Positions 25,001 to 34,256 of a stretch of DNA of 34,694 nt are shown one piece after another (the first letter of the stretch is position 1; each line of letters begins with the position of its first letter). Origin of the DNA: an uncultured Allomuricauda sp. (GTDB taxonomy: Bacteria > Bacteroidota > Bacteroidia > Flavobacteriales > Flavobacteriaceae); the NCBI GenBank assembly GCA_937899065.1, contig CALBPG010000252.1, positions 1 to 34,694 on the forward strand. The letters run 5' to 3'. The notes beneath the pieces were generated by a model that searched no databases, had not been told where the DNA came from, and saw nothing but the letters and a program-made list of their open reading frames with translations. A program made the position numbers and the translations under genes.

Positions 25001-26013
25001 TTTGGTCTAACCCGATAGGTGATATTTCGGTTGGTGATAACATTGGAAATTACCGATACGCTAACATCACCCGTATCACAGAGCACACTATCATCCACAA
25101 ATTCCATACTACACAGGGAAGGTAGTGAAGAACCACTTCCATCCATAAAGCGACCAATAATAACATCGGTGGCCAAAGAAGTATCGAGGGGTGAGTTCGG
25201 CGGTGCGAAAGCAAACGTAGTCGTAGTGCCATTTGAGGTATAGGTAACCTCGCCAGTGATTTCATTATAGCCCACGGTGTATGGATTATTTCCACTCACA
25301 AAACTTCCTAAAGTAATAACGAATTCTTCTGGAAGACCGGTTGTGCTGTTGATAACCGTGGCACGAATGCCCATTTCGTTTCCAGTGATATGGTAGATTC
25401 TGAAATTTCCTGCCGTAACGATATCCGCAGTACTTTCTTGATCCTGGTATTCAAAGGATATGGTAAAGCTGGTAAAATCAAAGATTCCAGTAGCATTTGG
25501 AACCACAATGTCAAAACCGGTTGAACCTCCAGCTCCTGAGGGAAAATGAATTCCGCAACCAATTTGAGCTGCATTTGAATTTACTGAGGTGGCATCTGGG
25601 CCTATGGAGGCATCAGTTATGGTAGCGGTATCAAAATCGAAACGTGAAACCAGTACGCTCGGTGTTCCATCATCGCAAACCTGATACGTAAACGAATCTG
25701 GGCCAACATACCCGGTATTGGGCACGTAAGTAAAACTTCCATCTGCATTTAAAGTTACTACCCCTGAAGTTGGAGCTGTCACCGCGGTGGTTCGAACGCT
25801 CATGGTGTTGTTTCCATTGGCATCTGAATCATTGGCTAATAGGCCATTTCCAGCGTTTACGACCAAGGTTGCATTAACACCAACTTGGTAGGTGTCATCC
25901 GTTGCGATAGGCGCCGACTTCTGAGCAAACAAAGCAAAACCATTGCATAAAAGCATTGTTAGCAAGAGGGACAATCGTCTTGAAAAAGGAAGGCTAAAAC
26001 TTAAGTTCTGCAT
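24997..26013 (-). CDS. Secreted protein with one cadherin-like/Big_9-type domain
   Basis: Using ATG 26013, which opens a clear signal peptide (SRRLSLLLTMLLCNGFALFAQ), the protein has 338 residues. The frame is open to 26337, but the extra part does not look like coding sequence. Residues about 35-120 form a VCBS/cadherin-like repeat: PIATDDTYQVGVNATLVV, GLLANDSDANGN, GVVTLNADGSFTYVPNTGYVG and DSFTYQVCDDGTPS. The next 180 residues are beta-rich and lectin-like in style, and the protein ends ITNRNITYRVRPN. No T9SS sorting domain is visible, although many relatives are longer and have one. The role may be adhesion or surface binding (inference). Confidence 0.78.
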   Translation of the reverse strand: MQNLSFSLPFSRRLSLLLTMLLCNGFALFAQKSAPIATDDTYQVGVNATLVVNAGNGLLANDSDANGNNTMSVRTTAVTAPTSGVVTLNADGSFTYVPNTGYVGPDSFTYQVCDDGTPSVLVSRFDFDTATITDASIGPDATSVNSNAAQIGCGIHFPSGAGGSTGFDIVVPNATGIFDFTSFTISFEYQDQESTADIVTAGNFRIYHITGNEMGIRATVINSTTGLPEEFVITLGSFVSGNNPYTVGYNEITGEVTYTSNGTTTTFAFAPPNSPLDTSLATDVIIGRFMDGSGSSLPSLCSMEFVDDSVLCDTGDVSVSVISNVITNRNITYRVRPN

Positions 26014-26107
26014 AACATTCAAAAGTAGGGTACTAGCCGAATTTAATGAAAGATATGTTGTGTCTCTCTCAAAAAAGGGAGTAAACGGCATTAAAATCAA
26101 TATGTTA

Positions 26108-26115
26108 CAAAAGTA
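26108..26115 (-). promoter_or_regulatory. Possible -7 box for the cadherin-like secreted protein
   Basis: On the minus strand the bases read TACTTTTG, a match to TAnnTTTG, giving a leader of about 85-90 bases to ATG 26013. The same eight bases recur at 26020-26027, too close to that ATG to be a normal promoter. No well-spaced TTG element is seen for either. Confidence 0.3.
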
Positions 26116-26248
26116 AATATCGTTTCCATACAAGGGTGTTAAAGTCCATGAGTCTGTTTTCGAATTGCCCGAAACTTTTACCAAACGAGTTGGAGCCAGT
26201 GCCCTATTTTCCCTAAATTTAGATTCGACTAATTCAACACAGAAGAAA

Positions 26249-29200
26249 ATGAAAATACGCCTATTAAAGGCCAGCTTGATATTGCTGGTTTTGGTTCTTA
26301 TGCCTTGGTCTACCGAGGCACAACGTAGAAAAAACACTTCACCTTCACCAGAGTATCCTGAAGAACTTTATTCCAGTTTGAGCTATCGTTTGGTAGGACC
26401 CTTCCGGGGAGGGCGTTCCGCTGCGGTTACAGGTGTGCCTGGTGAACCCAACCTCTTTTATTTTGGAGCGACTGGCGGTGGTGTTTGGAAAACGACTGAT
26501 GGTGGACGCAGTTGGGGTAATATTTCTGATGGCTTTTTTGGAGGAAGTATTGGTTCGGTCGAAGTAGCCAAGAGCGACCCAAATGTGATTTACGTTGGAG
26601 GCGGAGAGAAAACCGTACGAGGAAATGTTTCCTCTGGTTATGGTATTTGGAAGACCGTTGATGCCGGAAAGACTTGGACGCAAATGGGTCTTGAAAAAAG
26701 CCGACACATTCCAAGAATAAAAGTCCACCCTACCAACCACGATATTGTGTATGCTGCTGTAATGGGGAATATTTATAAACCTACCCAAGAACGAGGTATC
26801 TATAAAAGTACTGATGGAGGTAAAAACTGGAAGAAAGTTCTCTTTGTAAATGACCAAGCGGGAGCAGTTGACCTTACTTTAGACCCCAATAATCCGCGAA
26901 TTTTGTACGCTTCCACTTGGCGAGTACAACGAACACCTTATAGCCTTAGCAGTGGCGGTGACGGTTCTGCACTTTGGAAAAGTATGGATAGTGGAGAAAC
27001 TTGGAAAGAGATCTCTAAGAACGAAGGTTTTCCAAAAGACACACTGGGAATTATTGGCGTAACGGTTTCCCCGGTTAATTCCGATAGGGTTTGGGCCATT
27101 GTTGAAAACAAGGAAAAGGGCGGACTGTATCGCTCAGATGATGGTGGCACAAAATGGACACAAGTCAATAAAGAAAGAAAATTGCGCCAGCGGGCTTGGT
27201 ATTACACTCGAGTTTATGCGGATACTGAAGATGCGGATAAAGTATATGTGCTCAATGTACGTTACCACCAAAGTACGGATGGGGGTAAAACTTTCAAAAC
27301 CTTTAACGCCCCACACGGAGATCATCACGATTTGTGGATTGCACCTGAGAACTCCAATCGGATGATTATTGGAGATGACGGGGGAGCCCAGATAAGTTAT
27401 GATGGTGGGGAAACTTGGAGTACCTACTATAATCAACCTACCGCTCAGTTTTATCGGGTCACTACCGATAATGCTTTTCCCTATCGCATTTATGTTGCGC
27501 AACAAGATAACAGTACCATTCGCATTAAACATCGCAGTGACGGCGGGTCTATCGATGAAGATGATTGGGAGCCTACCGCTGGCGGCGAAAGTGCTCATAT
27601 CGCCATTGACCCTACCAATAACGACATTGTGTACGGAGGGAGTTATGGTGGTTTCTTGACTAGGGTAAATCATGAGAACAAGACGGTTCGCGGAATCAAT
27701 GTTTGGCCCGATAATCCAATGGGGTATGGCGCCGAAGGAATGAAATACCGTTTCCAATGGAATTTTCCCATCATTTTCAGAAAACACGAACCGAAAAAGC
27801 TCTACACCTTATCCAATCATGTGCATTTGAGCACCAATGAAGGTCAAAGTTGGAAGTTGTTAAGTGATGATTTGACGCGTAACGACCCCTCTCGATTGGT
27901 ATCGAGCGGAGGGCCCATAACTCAAGACAATACTGGAGTTGAATATTACTGCACCATTTTCGCGGCAAACGAAAGTCCTTTGAAAGAAGGCTTGTTATGG
28001 GTGGGTAGTGATGATGGACTCATTCATATTACAAAGGATTGCGGTCAAAATTGGGATAATATTACTCCTGCCGGTCTTCCTGAATGGAGCATGATCAATA
28101 GTATTGAACCTTCCGCATTTGACGAAGGCACATGTTACGTAGCCGCAACACGCTATAAACTGGGAGATTTCAAACCCTATTTGTACAAAACCACAGACTA
28201 CGGAAAAACGTGGACCAAAATCACCAATGGAATTAACGCTGAACATTTTACGCGAGTACTGCGTGAAGACCCAAAACGGAAAGGGTTATTATATGCTGGA
28301 ACGGAGACAGGAATGTATGTTTCATTTAATGATGGTAGTAGCTGGCAAAAGTTCCAACTAAACCTTCCGATTGTACCTGTTACGGATTTGGCGTTGAAAG
28401 ACAATAACCTCGTGGTGGCTACCCAAGGACGAAGCGTTTGGGTGATTGATGACTTAACGGTATTGCACCAGTTGGAAGCTTCCCAAAAAGCTTCGAATGC
28501 AGTTTTGTTCCAGCCGAAAGACAGCTATCGGACCAAAGGACGTGCGGCCAAAAAACCTTCGAAAACCGAAGGACAAAACCATCCTAATGGCGTAGTGACC
28601 CATTACTATTTAAAAGGCTTCGATAAAGAAAAGGATACCGTCCAATTGACCTATTTGTCGATGCAAGGAGATACGTTGGCCAAGTATAGCACCCATGCCA
28701 AGGAAAAGAAAAATAAACTTATCGGTATCAAAAAAGGAGGAAACATCCATGTTTGGGATACTCGCGGTAAGGGAGCCGTAAAACTGAAAGGCATGATTTT
28801 ATGGTGGGCTAATTTAAATGGTGCAAAAGCCGTTCCGGGTAGTTATAAAGTTGCCTTAAACGTGAATGGAAGCGACCAATCTGAAACCTTCAAGATTTTG
28901 CCCGACCCTAGAGCAGAGGTTTCCGTAGCAGACATGCAAAAGCAGTATGATTTCATTTCGGATATCAATGAAACTGTGGACAAAGCGCATCAATCCATAA
29001 AAAAAATCCGAAAAATAAATACCAAGTTGGATGCTTTCATGAAGCAATACAAGGACAATGAGCAAACCAAGAGCTTAGTGGAAAAGGCCAAAACCATGAA
29101 AGAAGGCTTTGGTGCTATCGAAAAGGCGCTGTATCAGACAAAAAACAGAAGTAATCAAGATCCTTTGAATTTTCCCATTCGGTTGACGAATAAGCTAGCG

Positions 29201-29389
29201 CATTTGAGCAGTTTGGTTTCCATTGATGATTTCCCACCTACGGAGCAAGACATCGCGGTGAAAAATGAGCTTTCTGGAAAAATCAAAAGTGAGTTGACCA
29301 AATTCGACACCATGATTGACAAGGAAATTGAAGCGTTCAATACCGAATTCAATCAATTAAGATTGGATTATTTGTCGGTTGAAGAGTAA
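26249..29389 (+). CDS. Large secreted BNR/Asp-box beta-propeller protein (VPS10/sortilin-like, 'glycosyl hydrolase' annotation)
   Basis: From ATG 26249 the protein has 1046 residues with a signal peptide (LILLVLVLMPWSTEAQ). About ten Asp-box motifs are visible, including WKTTDGGRSW (80-89), WKTVDAGKTW (near 134-143), YKSTDGGKNW (near 185-194), WKSMDSGETW, YRSDDGGTKW, QSTDGGKTF, SYDGGETW and YKTTDYGKTW. These mark two consecutive propellers up to about residue 750. A beta domain (near 800-890) and a charged helical tail (near 905-1046) follow. Such proteins are often labelled glycosyl hydrolases, but the Asp-boxes are structural and no sialidase active site is evident, so enzyme activity is unproved. 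It has no T9SS tail. It is divergent from the cadherin-like gene. Confidence 0.88.
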   Translation: MKIRLLKASLILLVLVLMPWSTEAQRRKNTSPSPEYPEELYSSLSYRLVGPFRGGRSAAVTGVPGEPNLFYFGATGGGVWKTTDGGRSWGNISDGFFGGSIGSVEVAKSDPNVIYVGGGEKTVRGNVSSGYGIWKTVDAGKTWTQMGLEKSRHIPRIKVHPTNHDIVYAAVMGNIYKPTQERGIYKSTDGGKNWKKVLFVNDQAGAVDLTLDPNNPRILYASTWRVQRTPYSLSSGGDGSALWKSMDSGETWKEISKNEGFPKDTLGIIGVTVSPVNSDRVWAIVENKEKGGLYRSDDGGTKWTQVNKERKLRQRAWYYTRVYADTEDADKVYVLNVRYHQSTDGGKTFKTFNAPHGDHHDLWIAPENSNRMIIGDDGGAQISYDGGETWSTYYNQPTAQFYRVTTDNAFPYRIYVAQQDNSTIRIKHRSDGGSIDEDDWEPTAGGESAHIAIDPTNNDIVYGGSYGGFLTRVNHENKTVRGINVWPDNPMGYGAEGMKYRFQWNFPIIFRKHEPKKLYTLSNHVHLSTNEGQSWKLLSDDLTRNDPSRLVSSGGPITQDNTGVEYYCTIFAANESPLKEGLLWVGSDDGLIHITKDCGQNWDNITPAGLPEWSMINSIEPSAFDEGTCYVAATRYKLGDFKPYLYKTTDYGKTWTKITNGINAEHFTRVLREDPKRKGLLYAGTETGMYVSFNDGSSWQKFQLNLPIVPVTDLALKDNNLVVATQGRSVWVIDDLTVLHQLEASQKASNAVLFQPKDSYRTKGRAAKKPSKTEGQNHPNGVVTHYYLKGFDKEKDTVQLTYLSMQGDTLAKYSTHAKEKKNKLIGIKKGGNIHVWDTRGKGAVKLKGMILWWANLNGAKAVPGSYKVALNVNGSDQSETFKILPDPRAEVSVADMQKQYDFISDINETVDKAHQSIKKIRKINTKLDAFMKQYKDNEQTKSLVEKAKTMKEGFGAIEKALYQTKNRSNQDPLNFPIRLTNKLAHLSSLVSIDDFPPTEQDIAVKNELSGKIKSELTKFDTMIDKEIEAFNTEFNQLRLDYLSVEE

Positions 29390-29406
29390 TTCAAATCCAT
29401 TATGGA

Positions 29407-29454
29407 TAAAGGGTAAAGAAGGTCATTGATATGAAATGAGTTCTTTACCCTTTA
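29407..29454. terminator. Perfect 14-bp inverted repeat between the BNR gene and hemJ
   Basis: TAAAGGGTAAAGAA (29407-29420) and TTCTTTACCCTTTA (29441-29454) pair perfectly around a 20-base loop. The element begins 18 bases after the BNR stop and ends 12 bases before the hemJ ATG. The arms are A/T-rich and not followed by a T-run, so it is not a classic terminator. It could stop read-through, protect mRNA ends or limit ribosome access to hemJ. Confidence 0.5.
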
Positions 29455-29466
29455 CCTTTGCGGGTA

Positions 29467-30018
29467 ATGGCGAACTATTACGACTACATCAAATCCTTAC
29501 ACCTCATTTTCGTGGTGACCTGGTTTGCTGGGTTGTTCTACATTCCACGGCTGTTCATTTACCACATTGAAGCATCCCACAAGCCTTCGCCGGATAAAGA
29601 GATTTTGACGACACAATTAAAATTGATGACTAAACGACTTTGGTTCATCATCACATGGCCCTCGGCCATTCTTTGTACCATTTTTGCCATTTGGCTGTTG
29701 GTCATTATTCCAGCCTGGTTGAGCCAACCGTGGATGCATGTAAAATTGGGTTTTGTACTGCTTTTGATTGGGTACCATCTAAAATGTCATCAAATTTTCA
29801 AACAATTACAGCGTGATGAGGTCAAGTATACCTCTCGATTCATGCGTATTTGGAACGAAATAGCGACACTAGTTTTGTTCGCCGTGGTTTTTTTGGTGAT
29901 TTTAAAAAATGCCTTCAACTGGATTTATGGAGTAGTTGGCATTTTTACGCTAGCCATTTTGCTCATGCTTGGCATCCGCCTATACAAACGCATCCGAGAC
30001 AAAAACCCAAATGCCTGA
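29467..30018 (+). CDS. hemJ: HemJ-type protoporphyrinogen IX oxidase (CopD-like membrane protein)
   Basis: The 183-residue protein has four to five membrane helices and the HemJ/UPF0093 signature IKSLHLIFVVTWFAGLFYIPRLFIYH (His12 in the first helix), KRLWFIITWPSAI and WMHVKLGFVLLLIGYH (His91, Lys93). HemJ oxidises protoporphyrinogen IX to protoporphyrin IX in the inner membrane, the step just before HemH, and replaces HemG or HemY. Neither of those appears in the window. Many databases label such proteins 'CopD family'; the presence of the other heme genes supports the HemJ reading. The start is ATG 29467; a TTG nine bases upstream is less likely. It stands 17 kb away from the hemA-hemB run. 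Confidence 0.85.
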   Translation: MANYYDYIKSLHLIFVVTWFAGLFYIPRLFIYHIEASHKPSPDKEILTTQLKLMTKRLWFIITWPSAILCTIFAIWLLVIIPAWLSQPWMHVKLGFVLLLIGYHLKCHQIFKQLQRDEVKYTSRFMRIWNEIATLVLFAVVFLVILKNAFNWIYGVVGIFTLAILLMLGIRLYKRIRDKNPNA

Positions 30019-30086
30019 CTTTTGTGTTTGGAACAGTACCCAAGAATGGTGTGATTATTGCTTAATTTTACGAGAAAGCTCCAAAG

Positions 30087-31547
30087 TTGTTTAAAAAACT
30101 ATCCCTTCGGTCGCGGATATTTATCACCATGATTCTGTTGGTGCTCATTGCTTCAGTATTGATCGCTGGGGTAACCATCTACCAATATCGTGAACAAAGC
30201 AGGGACTATCACCAAAACCGACTAGAGCGAAAAGAAGAACAAATCCTACAAAGTATCTCCTACGTCCTCCGTGAAACGACGTATCCAGAAACTCCAGAAA
30301 ACTTGGAGTATATTTTCATGGAGGAGATTTACAAGATTGCAGATGTCCAGAACGTCCCTTTCAATATTTATGATTTGGATGGCACCTTGGTGAAGAGCTC
30401 ACGACCAAGTTTTGAGGCAGACTCCATCTCAAATTGTTTGGATGCATCCGTGCTGAACAATTTATTGGATAGCGGAAATAGTCGTTACGTAGAGAAGAAA
30501 ACTGCGGCCGGAGGCAAGTATCAGGCATCGTATACCTACATTAATGACAGCAAGTTTAAACCAATTGGTATCATGAACTTGCCGTATTATGAAGACAATT
30601 CCTTCAGCAATATGGAGTTACGGGAATTTCTGTTCCGCTTGGCAGGAGTATACCTTATCATGTTGCTGAGCGCCATAATTTTGGCCTACTTTATCTCTAA
30701 ATACATTACCCGTTCATTACAGACGATTTCGGATAAAATGAACCAAACGGATTTGACGCGACGTAACGAGAAAATCCAAATAGACAATCCAAGTGAAGAG
30801 ATTCGAGCTTTAGTCGATTCGTATAATAGCAAGATTGACGAATTGGAAGAAAGTGCCACAAAACTGGCCCGAAGTGAACGCGAACAAGCGTGGCGCGAAA
30901 TGGCTAAACAAGTAGCTCACGAAATCAAGAATCCCTTGACGCCGATGCGACTCTCCGTTCAAAGTTTTGAACGTAAATTCAATCCTGAATCGGATGATGC
31001 CCAAGAAAAAGTAAAGGAGTTTTCAAACACGCTCATCCAGCAAATCGACACTATGAGCAATATTGCTTCGGCGTTCTCCAATTTTGCCAAAATGCCGGCG
31101 CAACAAAATGAAACCTTGAACGTGGTGAACATTGTGAAGTTGGCGTTGGACATATTCAATGAAAATTATATTCACTTCATTACGGATGAAGAAGAAATTG
31201 TGGTGAAACTCGACCGCACCCAATTGATACGAGTTATTACCAACTTGGTCAAAAATGCCATCCAGGCCATGAATGAAGTGCAATCCCCAAGAATTTTGGT
31301 AACCGTGGCGTCTGAAGGGAGCCAAGTCAAGATTTCAGTGGCCGATAACGGTGTTGGGATTGCTGATGAGGTTAAAGAGAAGATTTTTGAACCCAAGTTC
31401 ACCACCAAAACCAGCGGTATGGGCCTTGGCCTGGGCATGGTAAAAAATATTGTCGAAAATTATCACGGCACCATTGATTTTACGAGTCAAGTGGGTAAAG
31501 GAACCGTGTTCACCGTTAAATTTCCAAAAGAAGTCAAAGCAGTTTAA
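30087..31547 (+). CDS. NtrY-like membrane sensor histidine kinase
   Basis: The 486-residue kinase has membrane helices at about 12-32 and 185-206 framing an extracytoplasmic domain. A HAMP-like linker follows, then the H box [17 protein letters not shown] (His278), the N box [10 protein letters not shown] (Asn390), DNGVGI and [18 protein letters not shown]. The H-box sequence is typical of NtrY-type kinases. There is no in-frame ATG before the first helix, so the TTG at 30087 (reading [12 protein letters not shown]) is the probable start; the first ATG, at 30129, lies within the helix. No response regulator gene is adjacent, so its partner is unknown. It lies 68 bases after hemJ and 10 bases before the enoyl-CoA hydratase. 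Confidence 0.92.
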   Translation: MFKKLSLRSRIFITMILLVLIASVLIAGVTIYQYREQSRDYHQNRLERKEEQILQSISYVLRETTYPETPENLEYIFMEEIYKIADVQNVPFNIYDLDGTLVKSSRPSFEADSISNCLDASVLNNLLDSGNSRYVEKKTAAGGKYQASYTYINDSKFKPIGIMNLPYYEDNSFSNMELREFLFRLAGVYLIMLLSAIILAYFISKYITRSLQTISDKMNQTDLTRRNEKIQIDNPSEEIRALVDSYNSKIDELEESATKLARSEREQAWREMAKQVAHEIKNPLTPMRLSVQSFERKFNPESDDAQEKVKEFSNTLIQQIDTMSNIASAFSNFAKMPAQQNETLNVVNIVKLALDIFNENYIHFITDEEEIVVKLDRTQLIRVITNLVKNAIQAMNEVQSPRILVTVASEGSQVKISVADNGVGIADEVKEKIFEPKFTTKTSGMGLGLGMVKNIVENYHGTIDFTSQVGKGTVFTVKFPKEVKAV

Positions 31548-31557
31548 ATACAAATTC

Positions 31558-32340
31558 ATGGACTACGAAAACATCTACATTGAAGAAGAAAACCATTTGG
31601 CTACGGTCTTCATTAATCGCCCCAAAAAATTGAATGCCCTCAACCGACAAACCATTGCAGAACTGTCAAACGCATTTCAGGAGTTGGATGAAGACGCCAA
31701 CATCAAGGTGATTCTTTTGACCGGTGTAGGTGAAAAAGCCTTTGTTGCCGGGGCTGATATCTCTGAGTTCGCCAGTTTTTCGGTGGAGCAAGGGCGAACC
31801 TTGGCCGCCCAAGGGCAAAACGAACTTTTTGATGCCGTGGAAAAGATGGGTACGCCCGTAATTGCTGCAGTAAATGGATTTGCGCTTGGTGGTGGACTGG
31901 AATTGGCCATGTCATGTCATTTTCGAGTGGCCAGTGAAAACGCCAAAATGGGTTTGCCTGAAGTCTCACTTGGCGTAATCCCGGGTTATGGCGGTACACA
32001 ACGCTTGCCTCAACTAGTAGGCAAAGGTCGCGCCATGGAAATCATCATGACGGCAGGGATGATTGATGCCCAAAAAGCACTGTCTTATGGTTTGGTAAAC
32101 CATGTGGTAACCTTAGAAGAGTTATTACCAACCTGCAAAAAGCTGGCAAGCAGGATATCGAATAATTCCAGTGTGGCCATAAAACATGCAATAAATGCCG
32201 TAAATGCTGGTTATAGCTATGATGTTGACGGCTATCAGGTCGAAATCAATGCGTTTGGAACGTGCTTTGGTACCAAAGATTTCAAAGAAGGTACCACGGC
32301 ATTTTTGGAAAAACGAAAAGCAGATTTCCCCGGTTCGTAG
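31558..32340 (+). CDS. Enoyl-CoA hydratase/isomerase family protein (crotonase)
   Basis: The 260-residue protein is a full-length crotonase. The oxyanion-hole loops FVAGADISEF and NGFALGGGLELAMSC and the two catalytic glutamates, Glu115 (GGGLELA) and Glu135 (GLPEVSLGVIPGYGGTQRL), are all present. That supports hydratase activity on short-chain trans-2-enoyl-CoAs, as in fatty-acid or amino-acid breakdown. The open frame extends upstream into the kinase gene, but ATG 31558 gives the normal N-terminus. No other beta-oxidation gene is near, so the exact pathway is open. It may be cotranscribed with the kinase. Confidence 0.94.
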   Translation: MDYENIYIEEENHLATVFINRPKKLNALNRQTIAELSNAFQELDEDANIKVILLTGVGEKAFVAGADISEFASFSVEQGRTLAAQGQNELFDAVEKMGTPVIAAVNGFALGGGLELAMSCHFRVASENAKMGLPEVSLGVIPGYGGTQRLPQLVGKGRAMEIIMTAGMIDAQKALSYGLVNHVVTLEELLPTCKKLASRISNNSSVAIKHAINAVNAGYSYDVDGYQVEINAFGTCFGTKDFKEGTTAFLEKRKADFPGS

Positions 32341-32364
32341 TCGTTCATCGACCAATCGAACCCC

Positions 32365-33912
32365 ATGAAAAGACCTATACTCCTACTGTTTTTATTGGTT
32401 GCGCTGGTAAGTACCGCGCAAAACATGCCTATTTCCTATGATTTTGGTAAAAAATTCAATGACCGGTATCGCTATTCCAATTTATTGACGATTGACAACG
32501 ATGGTAATGGCGGCTACATTTTGGTGCGCGCCTATTTCCAGGGACTTGTGCTAAGACCTAAGGGGTACTTTATCGAACATTATGATAAAGACTTGAATTT
32601 GGTGGATGAATACAACTATAAATTGCGCAACAAGGATTTCATTGCAGGTTTTTTGAAGAATGGGCAATTGAATTTGTTGTTTTTAGAATACAATTATACC
32701 AGCAGTCGATATGAATATTGGGTGCATAGCAGTCCAATCATTGATTTTAATTTTCGACCTAAAAAATTAGTGTCGATTCAATCCGAAGAAGTTCGAAACC
32801 CTGTGGGAAAAAACTATTACAACCGTGATTTTTCCAGAGGGTTCACTACGGCCATTCTTTTCAATAAAGAAAAGACAGGTTTCATTATCAGTACCCATCA
32901 CAAAAAAGGAAAATCCAACAAGCATCTCATTCACCTTTACGGAACCGATTTGAGCAAAAAGTGGGAATACGATTTTTCCGAAAGTGTAGAAGAGAAAAAT
33001 TATGCTTTTGAAAATCTGGCAATTTCCAGCGATTTGAGTTCCGCCTATATTATTGGTAAAGCGTATTTCAAAAAGAAACGTTTTCGCGTAGATGAACGAA
33101 AATTCCAATACGAACTCATCAAATTGGACGGCCAAAGCAGTCTCACCCAGCGTTTTGATGATCCTGGAAAGTATTCCGAAAGCCTTTATCCGATTTTAAC
33201 TAAAGAAAGACTGGGCTGTACAGGCTTTTATGCCGATCGTCGAGATAATCGATACAATGGTATTGGTTTTTTCGAGTTGGACCCGAATACACTTGAAGTC
33301 CAAACTAAAAAATACAGCCCTTTCTCGCAGCAATTCATGCAAGATAAGTTCGGTCGAGAGGATGATAAGGAAATCAAAAACCTCGTTTTCAAAAATGTGG
33401 AAATAGGTTCCCAAGGTGAAATCATGTTCAACGCTGAAGAGTACTTTGTTTCGGAAAGCATGCAGTCCACTGGAATGGGTCAAAGGGTTCATGTAACCCG
33501 ATACCACCACAACGATATTGTGAGCGCCAAATTAGATGCCTCTGGCGATATGGTCTGGGTGAGAAACATTAATAAGACCGAAGTTACCCAAGGTGATGGG
33601 GCGTACGCTTCGTACAGTTCTTTTGTAAAAGATGGCAACACCTATTTCTTCATTTGTACCGCGGCTGAAAACCCGCAATTGGTCAACAACGAGCGATTGA
33701 TTTTCAAGCAAGGGCTTAGCCGAAACCGAAACGTCTTTTTGATTGCCCTGGACAAAGAAGGTAAAATGGAGTTCGAGAAAATCATTGACGACAAAGAAGC
33801 CCGTCTACCTTTAATGGTCTCCATGCCGTTGAAAAACCCTTCGGAAGACAATATGCTGTTTTACGCCAAGCGTGGTACTAAAAAGCAGTTGGTGAAGGTC
33901 GCTTTCAACTAG
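32365..33912 (+). CDS. Secreted protein of unknown function
   Basis: The 515-residue protein begins with a signal peptide (KRPILLLFLLVALVSTAQ). The mature part is rich in Tyr, Lys and Asp, with strands such as GGYILVRAYFQGLVLRPKGYFIEHYDKDLNLV and GFIISTHHKKGKSNKHLIHLYG. Near its end is MVWVRNINKTEVTQGDGAYASYSSFVKDGNTYFFICTAAENPQ-type sequence. The recurrent 'Y..D.DL' and 'G.....F' spacing suggests a propeller of six or seven blades. I recognise only a general resemblance to Bacteroidota secreted proteins without a named function. There is no lipobox and no T9SS tail, so it is probably periplasmic. It starts 24 bases after the crotonase gene and may be the last gene of that unit. Confidence 0.78.
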   Translation: MKRPILLLFLLVALVSTAQNMPISYDFGKKFNDRYRYSNLLTIDNDGNGGYILVRAYFQGLVLRPKGYFIEHYDKDLNLVDEYNYKLRNKDFIAGFLKNGQLNLLFLEYNYTSSRYEYWVHSSPIIDFNFRPKKLVSIQSEEVRNPVGKNYYNRDFSRGFTTAILFNKEKTGFIISTHHKKGKSNKHLIHLYGTDLSKKWEYDFSESVEEKNYAFENLAISSDLSSAYIIGKAYFKKKRFRVDERKFQYELIKLDGQSSLTQRFDDPGKYSESLYPILTKERLGCTGFYADRRDNRYNGIGFFELDPNTLEVQTKKYSPFSQQFMQDKFGREDDKEIKNLVFKNVEIGSQGEIMFNAEEYFVSESMQSTGMGQRVHVTRYHHNDIVSAKLDASGDMVWVRNINKTEVTQGDGAYASYSSFVKDGNTYFFICTAAENPQLVNNERLIFKQGLSRNRNVFLIALDKEGKMEFEKIIDDKEARLPLMVSMPLKNPSEDNMLFYAKRGTKKQLVKVAFN

Positions 33913-34256
33913 TAGACATCATCTTTTTTTCGTCACCCTTAACTCGATTCAGGGTCTCTCTCCAACAAGCCCAAGATGCTGAATCAAGTTCAGCATGACC
34001 CTCGTTCTGTCAAGCTGAGCGCAGTCGAAGTCCTTTATCAATAGCAGAATGGAAACGTAAGATGCCGTAAGCAATTCAGCATGAACGCTTTCTGTCACCA
34101 TGAATTTCCTGCCCGACCTTCAGGCGGGGGTTCAGGTTCTTTTCTCATCAACTCAAACAGCAGTTCCCTGAATCCAAAAGGGTCAACAATCAATTCACTT
34201 ACCAAGCCCGTAAGCGGAATAGCTAGTTTCCCGCATTAAATCTAAAATTTTTCGCG
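33913..34256. repeat. Repeat-bearing intergenic region
   Basis: This 344-base stretch has no convincing gene. It holds a perfect 8-bp stem, ATGCTGAA (33976-33983) and TTCAGCAT (33989-33996), with a 5-base loop. Directly after it comes TCAAGCTGAGCGCAGTCGAA (34010-34029), a string that I recall as a dispersed intergenic repeat in many flavobacterial genomes. A second partial copy, TTCAGCATGAAC, lies near 34076. A GC-rich imperfect hairpin is at 34112-34128 (CCCGACCTTCAGGCGGG). The promoter of the following lipoprotein gene should be in the last 100 bases, but no clear box is seen. Confidence 0.6.

Noticed and set aside
26014..26337. Upstream extension of the cadherin-like protein
   Set aside because: The 108 extra residues overlap the divergent BNR gene's start and contain no signal peptide or family pattern, whereas ATG 26013 opens a good signal peptide.
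27134..27787. A 217-codon minus-strand open frame
   Set aside because: It lies wholly within the BNR propeller gene, which has clear Asp-box repeats on the plus strand; the minus frame has no domain pattern.
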